Below, piece by piece: positions 35,328-42,318 of a stretch of DNA of 64,000 nucleotides. The stretch's first letter is position 1. Every line of letters begins with the position of its first letter. Source of the stretch: Actinacidiphila acidipaludis (lineage in GTDB: Bacteria; Actinomycetota; Actinomycetes; Streptomycetales; Streptomycetaceae); NCBI RefSeq assembly GCF_019890725.1, contig NZ_JAINZZ010000003.1:62001-126000 (forward strand). The letters run 5' to 3'. Both the position numbers and the translations under genes were made by a program. The notes beneath the pieces were generated by a model. It worked only from the letters and a program-made list of their open reading frames with translations. It was not told where the DNA came from and did not search any database.

Positions 35328-36500
35328 TCAACTCGACCGGTCAGGCTCCGGGCCCTCCAGAACGCCGGTCCGCAGAAACGTCTCCAGCAGCCGTACATAT
35401 GGGCCGATGGCGATGCCCTGCGAGGCCAGCCACGCGTCAGAGTAGTACTTCTCGACATAGCGTTCGCCCGGATCGCAGAGCAGGCCCACGACGCTGCCGC
35501 GCTCTCCGCGATCACGCATCTCCGAGATGATCCGGAACGCCGCCCACAGACCGGTTCCGGTGGACGCTCCCGCCCGGCGTCCCAGGAGGCGCTCCAGGAC
35601 GCGGACGGCGGCGATCGACGCCGCGTCCGGCACGCGCATCATCCGGTCGATCGCCCCGGGCACGAAGCTCGGCTCCACCCGCTGGCGGCCGATCCCCTCG
35701 ATCCGCGAAGCCGTGTCCGTCGTCGCCGAAGGGTCGCCGTCCCGCCAGCCCGGGAAAAAGGCCGAGTTCTCCGGGTCGGCCACGCAGATCCCCGTGGTCG
35801 CCTGGGCGTAGCGGACGTACCGGGCCAAGGTCGCCGAGGTGCCGCCCGTCCCCGCGGTCGCCACGATCCAGGCCGGGACGGGATGACGTTCCTCGGCCAT
35901 CTGCCGGAAGATCGACTCGGCGATGTTGTTGTTGCCCCGCCAGTCCGTCGCCCGCTCCGCGTACGTGAACTGGTCCATGTAGTGGCCGCCCGTCTCCCGG
36001 GCGAGACGGGCCGCCGTCTCGTACACCTCGCACGCGTCGTCCACCAGATGACAACTGCCGCCCTGGAACTCGATCAGCTCCACCTTGGCCCGTACCGTCC
36101 CACGTGCCATCACGGCCACAAAGGGGACACCGATCAGCCGGGCGAAGTAGGCCTCCGAAACGGCCGTCGACCCGCTGGACGCCTCGATCACCGGGCGGTC
36201 GGGGCGGATCCACCCGTTGCACAGGGCGTAGAGGAACAGTGAGCGGGCGAGCCGGTGCTTCAGCGAGCCGGTCGGATGCGTCGACTCGTCCTTCAGATAG
36301 AGGTCGACGCCCCAGTCCGCCGGAAGCGGCACTGACAGCAAATGGGTATCGGCGGACCGGTTGGCGTCGGCATGGACCTTCGCCACAGCCTCGCTCAACC
36401 AGCGGCGGTACGGGAGGTCGCTTCGGTCGATGTCCAGGACCTCCGCGACCGCGGCTGGGTGCGCCGGGGCGGGGGGCTGCGTCGGCTTGGGGGTTTCCAT
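35328..36500 (-). CDS. PLP-dependent cysteine synthase-like protein (L-cysteine desulfhydrase Cds1 type)
   Basis: This 390-residue fold-type II PLP enzyme has the Schiff-base lysine K81 in [11 protein letters not shown], the substrate loop [20 protein letters not shown] and the glycine-rich phosphate site [18 protein letters not shown]. The N- and C-terminal extensions fit Cds1 of mycobacteria, which degrades cysteine to pyruvate, ammonia and H2S, better than biosynthetic CysK. The exact reaction is an inference from similarity. It leads an operon with the LtrA gene and diverges from a small plus-strand gene. Confidence 0.83.
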   Translation of the reverse strand: METPKPTQPPAPAHPAAVAEVLDIDRSDLPYRRWLSEAVAKVHADANRSADTHLLSVPLPADWGVDLYLKDESTHPTGSLKHRLARSLFLYALCNGWIRPDRPVIEASSGSTAVSEAYFARLIGVPFVAVMARGTVRAKVELIEFQGGSCHLVDDACEVYETAARLARETGGHYMDQFTYAERATDWRGNNNIAESIFRQMAEERHPVPAWIVATAGTGGTSATLARYVRYAQATTGICVADPENSAFFPGWRDGDPSATTDTASRIEGIGRQRVEPSFVPGAIDRMMRVPDAASIAAVRVLERLLGRRAGASTGTGLWAAFRIISEMRDRGERGSVVGLLCDPGERYVEKYYSDAWLASQGIAIGPYVRLLETFLRTGVLEGPEPDRSS

Positions 36501-36613
36501 GAGCCCAGGTATATCGGTCTGAGAGCCTCAAACGGACACTTGGGGTATCTCCGTACACGGGCTTGGGGAGGTCGGCCGGACGGGTATCCGGCGACTCGCC
36601 GTACTCTGGATCC

Positions 36614-36880
36614 ATGAGCAGTGCCGACGAACCCGAGCCCACGCCCGACGCCGGTTCCGACGGCGCCTCCGAGGCCGCGGGAACCGCGTCTCCTGGCTCC
36701 GCCTCACCCTCCGGTCCGGTCGCAGGCTCGGCGCAGGGCGGCTCGGCCTTGGTGTTCGACGATCCGCTGGACCGTCCGTCCCCGGACGACTCCGATCGCG
36801 GTTGGGGCGGGGCACACTCGGGCTCCGCGGACGACGACTTCACGCGGTTCTTCAACGAGAAGCCGCCCCACCACCTCTGA
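36614..36880 (+). CDS. Small acidic, disordered protein
   Basis: This 88-residue protein is rich in Ser, Pro, Gly, Asp and Glu (MSSADEPEPTPDAGSDGA). It has an ordered-looking tail, ALVFDDPLDRPSPDDSDRGW then DDDFTRFFNEKPPHHL. Third-position GC is high and the tail looks conserved, which supports a real gene. TACTCT ends six bases before the ATG and no ribosome site is seen, so the transcript may be leaderless. Function unknown. Confidence 0.65.
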   Translation: MSSADEPEPTPDAGSDGASEAAGTASPGSASPSGPVAGSAQGGSALVFDDPLDRPSPDDSDRGWGGAHSGSADDDFTRFFNEKPPHHL

Positions 36881-36953
36881 AGCCGTCGAGCGGCCTCCTG
36901 GGTGGCCTCCTTGACGTGCGTCCAGGCGCCCCTGGCCAACTGGGCAAGTTCGT

Positions 36954-37583
36954 TCAGCACAGTGCCACCGCCAGAGGTGAGGTCGCGGCCGCGCCTGACA
37001 GAGCCGCCGCTGTCTTCCGAGGCACGCTGAGCACGAGCAGCGCACCGCCCGCGCCCGTGCCGATCCCTTCCCGGGCCATGACCAGACCCGAGGACTCGTC
37101 CTGGTCGGCGAGCACGCTGATCACCCTGGCGCTCACAGCCACCACGCGGCCGCCTGCCAGCACGTCCACCCGGTCGCCGGGGTGAAGAAGGCGAGCCGCG
37201 GCCGCGTCCGCGATGCGGACCGGAGCGCGTACGTAGACCTCACGATGAGGCGCGGCAGAGGTGGTGGCAGGAACTGCCGGACCACGTGAGGCGGCGGCGA
37301 CGGGTCGTGGCGGGGCACCGTTCGCGGCGGAGACCACCAGTACGGCGGCGGCCACGGAGAGCCCGACGGCGATCGGGCGTCGTCGGCGTCGGACCGCTCG
37401 GCGTAGCAAGCGTTTTCCGCCACGCCCTCCCAGCCGGATCGGTGGGAAGTCCGGCACGTCCCAGCGAGGCGGCGCGTAGGGCGGGGGCGTGGTGAGCGGG
37501 GCCAGGCAGCTCAGGGCGGCGGAGGAGTCCGTTCGCGGTGAGGGCCCGGGGAAGGGGTTGGGGGAGTGGACGGACGAACGCAT
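36954..37583 (-). CDS. SAF-domain protein, CpaB/RcpC-like, outside any pilus cluster
   Basis: This 209-residue protein has a basic proline-rich N-terminus (residues 1-70), one membrane helix (about 71-88) and an extracellular SAF-like domain. That domain contains EVYVRAPVRIADAAAARLLH then PGDRVDVLAGGRVVAVSARV, the LLxPGDxVDVL pattern of Flp-pilus assembly protein CpaB/RcpC. No other pilus genes are nearby. It may be a stand-alone wall-associated protein. The following gene upstream on the strand is mtnP. Confidence 0.72.
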   Translation of the reverse strand: MRSSVHSPNPFPGPSPRTDSSAALSCLAPLTTPPPYAPPRWDVPDFPPIRLGGRGGKRLLRRAVRRRRRPIAVGLSVAAAVLVVSAANGAPPRPVAAASRGPAVPATTSAAPHREVYVRAPVRIADAAAARLLHPGDRVDVLAGGRVVAVSARVISVLADQDESSGLVMAREGIGTGAGGALLVLSVPRKTAAALSGAAATSPLAVALC

Positions 37584-37782
37584 GAGAAAGCACCGCCTGG
37601 CGGGAGAGGACGCCGGCTCGAATCGGTCGGCGTCCCCACGATCGCGCACTTCGGGGACAGCGCTCAGGGCCCTGTGGACAACTCGGCACCTGTGGAAAAC
37701 CTGGCCACTCGCGAGGGTGAACCGTCCGCAGAGCCGGCCTCGTGGCAAGGTCTCTTCAGGCTCCAGCCCCGAGCCCGTCCGC

Positions 37783-38640
37783 CTACGGCAGGGCGATCCC
37801 CGGATCCTGCCCGCCGAGCGAATTGACACACAAGCAGTCCCGCTGGTCGTTCCCGGGTAGGGCGCCGACCACGTCGAACAGCACGTCCCGCATCCTGCCG
37901 ACGTTGGCGGCGAAGACTTCGAGGACCTCCTCGTGGGAGACGCCCTCGCCGGCGTCGGCGCCGGCGTCGAGGTCCGTGACGAGGGTCAGCGACGTGTAGC
38001 AAAGCCCCAGCTCGCGGGCGAGGACGGCCTCGGGGTGTCCGGTCATCCCGACCACGGACCATCCCTGGGCGGCGTGCCACAGCGACTCCGCGCGGGTGGA
38101 GAAGCGCGGCCCCTCCACCACGACGAGCGTGCCGCCGTCCACGGCCTCCCAACCCGCCGTCCGCGCCGTGCCCACGGCTGCCTTCCGGCCGACCGGGCAG
38201 TAGGGATCTGCGAAGGTCACGTGGACGACGTTCGGCACCTGGCCGTCCGCCCGGACCTCGCCGTCGAAGTACGACTGGGCTCGCGACTTCGTACGGTCCA
38301 CGAGCTGGTCCGGGATCAGCAGCGTGCCGGGGCCGTACTGCGCGCGCAGACCACCGACTGCGCACGGGCCGAGGATCTGGCGGGCGCCGACCGAGGCGAG
38401 TGCCCAGAGGTTCGCCCGGTAGTTGATCTTGTGTGGCGGGAGGTGGTGCTTGCGGCCGTGGCGCGGCAGGAACGCGACGCGTCGTCCGCTCACCTCGCCG
38501 AGGAACAAGGAGTCACTCGGCGCACCATAAGGAGTGTCGACCGTGACCTCGGTCACATTGTCGAGGAACGAGTAGAAGCCTGATCCGCCGATGACACCGA
38601 TCTCGGCCTCTGCCTGCACGTCACTGCTGCTCTGCGCCAT
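37783..38640 (-). CDS. mtnP: S-methyl-5'-thioadenosine phosphorylase
   Basis: This 285-residue PNP/MTAP-family enzyme splits methylthioadenosine with phosphate into adenine and methylthioribose-1-phosphate for methionine salvage. It shows EIGVIGGSGFYSFLDNV, the phosphate-site motif FLPRHGRKHHLPPHKINYRA, and VVVEGPRFSTRAESLWHAAQ followed by VVGMTGHPEAVLARELGLCY. ATG 38640 is used; GTG 38649 is possible. It could act on related nucleosides, but the motifs favour MTA. Confidence 0.9.
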   Translation of the reverse strand: MAQSSSDVQAEAEIGVIGGSGFYSFLDNVTEVTVDTPYGAPSDSLFLGEVSGRRVAFLPRHGRKHHLPPHKINYRANLWALASVGARQILGPCAVGGLRAQYGPGTLLIPDQLVDRTKSRAQSYFDGEVRADGQVPNVVHVTFADPYCPVGRKAAVGTARTAGWEAVDGGTLVVVEGPRFSTRAESLWHAAQGWSVVGMTGHPEAVLARELGLCYTSLTLVTDLDAGADAGEGVSHEEVLEVFAANVGRMRDVLFDVVGALPGNDQRDCLCVNSLGGQDPGIALP

Positions 38641-38672
38641 GTCCGTCACCCTAGTCGGGGCCGTGCGGCACG

Positions 38673-38707
38673 ACGAAACCCCCGCCGCGGGAACGACGGG
38701 GGTTCGT
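38673..38707 (-). terminator. Terminator downstream of fmdB
   Basis: The hairpin ACGAAACCCCCG / CGGGGGTTCGT, with one bulged A, lies between the fmdB stop and the mtnP start on the minus strand. Confidence 0.55.
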
Positions 38708-38743
38708 AAGATCTTCGGTCCTCCGCAGCGGTGACCTCTGCGC

Positions 38744-39067
38744 TCAGGCGGCCGACGTGCTGCTCGAGGACTTGGAGGACGAGGTCGTGGAGCTCGTGGA
38801 CGACGAGCTGGTCGAGCTGCTGCCGGAGTCCGAGCTCTTGCTCTCGGACGAGCCGCTGCTCTTGGTGGCGGGGCTGCTGCTCGACGACGAGCCGCGGCTG
38901 TCGGTCCGGTAGAAACCGGAGCCCTTGAAGACCACGCCCACCGCCGAGAAGACCTTGCGCAGGCGTCCGCCGCAGTTGGGGCACTCGGTCAGCGCGTCGT
39001 CGCTGAACTTCTGCACCGCCTCAAGGGCTTCGCCGCACTCGGTGCACTGGTACTGGTACGTCGGCAC
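38744..39067 (-). CDS. FmdB-family zinc-ribbon protein with a poly-serine tail
   Basis: This 107-residue protein starts with GTG 39067 behind AGGAGG. The N-terminal FmdB zinc ribbon has C8-x-x-C11 and C29-x-x-C32 (YQYQCTECG and ECPNCGGRLRKVFS) and ends at VFKGSGFYRTDSR. The last 50 residues are mostly serine with a few Thr, Lys and Gly. FmdB proteins are thought to be regulators, but the role is unproven. A CIRCE-like element lies directly over the leader, suggesting HrcA heat-shock control. Confidence 0.88.
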   Translation of the reverse strand: MPTYQYQCTECGEALEAVQKFSDDALTECPNCGGRLRKVFSAVGVVFKGSGFYRTDSRGSSSSSSPATKSSGSSESKSSDSGSSSTSSSSTSSTTSSSKSSSSTSAA

Positions 39068-39076
39068 TTGATCCTC

Positions 39077-39103
39077 CTGGCACTCTCATTCGTTGAGTGC
39101 TAA
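39077..39103 (-). promoter_or_regulatory. CIRCE-like element (HrcA site) before fmdB
   Basis: CTGGCACTC (39077-39085), exactly 9 bp, then GAGTGCTAA (39095-39103). The right arm matches the CIRCE consensus TTAGCACTC-N9-GAGTGCTAA perfectly and the left arm at 7 of 9. It lies just upstream of the ribosome site. Confidence 0.72.
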
Positions 39104-39133
39104 CGACGCTCAATAGTGCAGTATTTCCCGCCG

Positions 39134-40447
39134 TCAGTCCACCGCGACCGGCGGACGGTGACCGATCACACCCCCGGCCACCACGCCGCGGGGGCGGGAA
39201 ACCAGGCGTCCGCGCAGCCCCAGCAGCACCACCAGCGCCGCTGCGGTGCCGATCAGCGGCACAGTGAAGCCGGCGTGCGATCCGGAGTGGTCGGTCAGCA
39301 GTCCGGCGATGGTGACGGCCGCGGCCTGCCCCAGAGCCACCGAGCCCGTCAGCCAGGTGAAGGCCTCGGTGCGGGCGGCAGCCGGGACCAGGTCCTCGAC
39401 CAGGGTGTAGCCGGTGATGATGGCGGGGGCGATGCACAGGCCCACGACCATGCCCATCGCGCCGAGCAGCGGCGTGGAGGAGATCAGCCACAGGGGGAAG
39501 GACGCGGTGGCAAGGCCCGCGTACGCGGCCAGCAGTCGCAGTCGCGGTCCGCGGCGCCACGAGATCGCGCCGTAGACGACCCCGGACAGCATGTTGCCCG
39601 CGGCGAAGATCCCGTAGAGCACGCCGTTGATACCCGGGTTGCCGATCTCCTGGGTGAAGGCGGCGAGTGACACCTGCATGCCGCCGAAGACGGAACCGAT
39701 GCCGAGGAATGCGACCGCCAGGGCGCGGACTCCCGGCACCGACAGAGCTGAGGTGTGCCTGGCCGCGTCCCGGGCGGAGGACGACTGTACTCGCGGCGCG
39801 GATCTGCGCTGGGCCGCGAACAGGCTGCCGCCGATGACGGTCAGCGCCGCCTCGGTGACAAGCCCGGCCGCGGGGTGGACGCCGGTGCACAGGGCCGTGG
39901 CCAGGACCGGGCCGATCACGAAGGTGAACTCGTCGGTCACAGACTCGAAGGCCGCGGCCGTCGCCATCAGCGATGAGCGCGACTGGTCCAGGGCTGCTGC
40001 CCAGCGCGACCGCACCATCGGGCCGACCTGTGGGACCGTCGCGCCTGCCGGTGCCGCCGCGGCGAAGAGCGCCCAGATCGGGGCGTGGGCTAGCGCGAGG
40101 GTGATCAGGACGGCGACGGCCGCGGCATGCAGGGCGATGCCCGGTACGAGCACCGCTCGCTGTCCGAAGCGGTCGGCGAGCCTCCCCGCGCGAGGTGCGC
40201 ACAGGGCCATCGACACACCGGTGACCGCCGCGGAGGCGCCGGCGGTCGCGTAGGAGCCGGTGGTGTGCTCGATCAGCAGCACCATGCTGATCGTCAGCAT
40301 GGCGAAGGGCTGGCGGGCCGCGAACCCGGGCAGGAGGAACGTCCACGCGCCCGGGGTCGCCAGCAGGTGCCGGTAACCGGGCTGACGGGTCTCGCCGCTG
40401 GTGGGCGCTACGGACAGGGAGGAAGAGGTGGGCACCTTGGATGCCAC
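39134..40447 (-). CDS. MFS transporter
   Basis: This 437-residue, 12-helix transporter has the motif-A variant CAPRAGRLADRFGQRAVL after helix 2 and two six-helix halves, and it ends in a short basic tail. It resembles actinobacterial efflux proteins of the DHA1 group. The substrate is unknown. GTG 40447 is used; another GTG at 40489 is possible. It begins about 65 bp upstream of the fmdB element on the same strand but is probably a separate transcript. Confidence 0.82.
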   Translation of the reverse strand: MASKVPTSSSLSVAPTSGETRQPGYRHLLATPGAWTFLLPGFAARQPFAMLTISMVLLIEHTTGSYATAGASAAVTGVSMALCAPRAGRLADRFGQRAVLVPGIALHAAAVAVLITLALAHAPIWALFAAAAPAGATVPQVGPMVRSRWAAALDQSRSSLMATAAAFESVTDEFTFVIGPVLATALCTGVHPAAGLVTEAALTVIGGSLFAAQRRSAPRVQSSSARDAARHTSALSVPGVRALAVAFLGIGSVFGGMQVSLAAFTQEIGNPGINGVLYGIFAAGNMLSGVVYGAISWRRGPRLRLLAAYAGLATASFPLWLISSTPLLGAMGMVVGLCIAPAIITGYTLVEDLVPAAARTEAFTWLTGSVALGQAAAVTIAGLLTDHSGSHAGFTVPLIGTAAALVVLLGLRGRLVSRPRGVVAGGVIGHRPPVAVD

Positions 40448-40647
40448 AGCCTGATCTTTCTGCTGCCTGGTAGCGCGGGCGCAGCTCACAGCTTCCGCCT
40501 CGCGCCGAGGACCGTCCGCTCAGCGCGGCTCACCGCGCCGGCCCTGCGTCAAGCAGAGGTTGTACTCGACAAATACCGGTCCATCATACGTATTCCTGTA
40601 CGCGGCCGGTGCGGGTGACCTGCGCCACGCGGCGTCGACGGTGATCG

Positions 40648-42138
40648 CTACTCGCCCAGCCAGCCGGCGAGCTTGCCGCCGCGCCCGACCGCGCGCAGGC
40701 GGTTCTCGGCCGCGTCGCGCACCGGGTCCGTCGTGACGACGAGCAGCTCGTCGCCGCGTCTCAGCATCGTCGACGGAATCGGCACGAAGCTCGTCCCGTC
40801 GCGCACCACGAGGGTGACCGCGGCGCCGGCCGGCAGGCGCAGCTCGTTCACCTCTACACCGTGCATGCGGGAGCCCTTCGGGATGGCGACCGACAGGAGG
40901 TGGCCCTGGAGGCGTTCCAGCGGCGCCGACTCGATGCCGAGATCGGCGGCACCGGGGCCGTCCGCGCTGGTGAGTCGCAGCCGCTTGGCCACCCAGGGAA
41001 GGGTTGGGCCCTGCACGAGCGTGTAGGCGATCACAAGAACGAAGACGATATTGAAGATCCTCCGACTGTCGGCCACGCCTGACACGCGCGGAATGGTCGC
41101 CAGCACGATCGGCACCGCGCCCCGCAGTCCCGCCCACGACATGATTGCCTGCTCGCGCCATGGGAGGCGGAACGGCGTCAGGCTCGCGATGACGGACGCC
41201 GGCCGTGCGACAAAGGTGAGGAAAAGTCCGATGACGATCGCGGGAACGATGTCGTCACCGAGCTCGTGCGGTGTGACAAGCAGACCGAGCAGGACGAACA
41301 GCCCGATCTGTGCGATCCACCCGAGTCCTTCGGCGAATCCACGTGTGGCGGGCCGGTGGGGGAGCTTGGCGTTGCCGAGGATGAGCGAAGCGACGTACAC
41401 GGCGAGGAATCCGGAGCCGTGGCCCAAGGCGCAGGCTGCGTAGGCGACGACAGCGATCGCCATCACCGCGATCGGGTAGAGGCCGGAGGCGGGCAGTGCC
41501 AGGTGCCTCAGCCCGAAAGCCCCGATCCAGCCGACGGCCAGGCCGACCGCGGCGCCGATGGTCAGCTCCAGGGTGATCTCGCCGATCAGCCGGTACCAGT
41601 GCTCGACCGGCCCCGCGGTGGAGAAGGCCACCACGAGGATGACGACCGGTGCGTCGTTGAATCCGGACTCGGCTTCGAGCACCCCTGTCACGCGCTTCGG
41701 CAGGGGCACGTGTCTCAGGACGGAGAAGACCGCGGCGGCGTCGGTCGACGAGACGACCGCACCGATGATCAGTGCGGGTCGCCAGTCGAGGCCCACCACA
41801 TAGTGCGCCGCGGCCGCGGTGATGAACACGCTCATCAGGAGGCCGGCGCTGGACAGGACGAACGCGGCCGGCACGACGGGCTTGATTTCGTGCCACTTTG
41901 TCCCGAGACCACCCTCGGCGAGGATCACCACCAGTGCTGCGTAGCCGAGCACCTGGGTGAGTTGGACGTCGTCGAAGGTGAAGCCGAAGAGACCGTCCTG
42001 GCCGATGATCACACCGATGCCGAGATAGATCAGAAGAGTGGGCAGACCGCTGCGGGAAGCGAGCCGCACGGCGACGACGGCGACCAGCAGGACCGCGGCG
42101 CCGATCAGCAGAATCTCGTTGAGGTGGTGGACGGTCAG
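40648..42138 (-). CDS. K+(Na+)/H+ antiporter, CPA1 type with C-terminal RCK_C domain
   Basis: This is a 496-residue protein if the CTG at 42138 is the start. Twelve or so helices carry the CPA1 Asp motif ESGFNDAPVVILVVAFS, and the C-terminal TrkA_C domain reads LLSVAIPKGSRMHGVEVNEL, as in NhaP2/CvrA potassium/proton antiporters. Frame and family length argue for the CTG (LTVHHLNEILLIG): the first in-frame GTG (42069) removes the first helix, and AAAGG lies nine bases before the CTG. It is divergent from the acylase gene. Confidence 0.85.
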   Translation of the reverse strand: MTVHHLNEILLIGAAVLLVAVVAVRLASRSGLPTLLIYLGIGVIIGQDGLFGFTFDDVQLTQVLGYAALVVILAEGGLGTKWHEIKPVVPAAFVLSSAGLLMSVFITAAAAHYVVGLDWRPALIIGAVVSSTDAAAVFSVLRHVPLPKRVTGVLEAESGFNDAPVVILVVAFSTAGPVEHWYRLIGEITLELTIGAAVGLAVGWIGAFGLRHLALPASGLYPIAVMAIAVVAYAACALGHGSGFLAVYVASLILGNAKLPHRPATRGFAEGLGWIAQIGLFVLLGLLVTPHELGDDIVPAIVIGLFLTFVARPASVIASLTPFRLPWREQAIMSWAGLRGAVPIVLATIPRVSGVADSRRIFNIVFVLVIAYTLVQGPTLPWVAKRLRLTSADGPGAADLGIESAPLERLQGHLLSVAIPKGSRMHGVEVNELRLPAGAAVTLVVRDGTSFVPIPSTMLRRGDELLVVTTDPVRDAAENRLRAVGRGGKLAGWLGE

Positions 42139-42318
42139 GGGCCTGGTCCTTTCAACTTGATTGCCTTACCTAACATTTTACCTGCCCTTGACGAAGCCCC
42201 GTCCACCGGATGGGTCAATCGGACACCGTGTCCTGCGCCCATGGGCCGTGCGCCTATGGTTGCCCTTGCACCACGAGCACGTGATCACCGTTCCGCTCTG
42301 CCCCTGCGAAGGACAGCG

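Noticed and set aside
36700..36960. Minus-strand frame starting MLNELAQLARGAW just after the SAF gene
   Set aside because: The start overlaps the SAF stop in a coupled-looking way, but the frame runs antisense to the small acidic gene and then into Cds1 in another frame, with lower third-position GC.
42160..42180. Iron-box-like GCCTTACCTAAC before the antiporter
   Set aside because: Only one half matches the DmdR consensus and the other arm is missing.
41266..42318. Long plus-strand open frame upstream of the acylase start
   Set aside because: It is antisense to the antiporter gene and loses protein-like character. The acylase family start at ATG 42319 has its own ribosome site.
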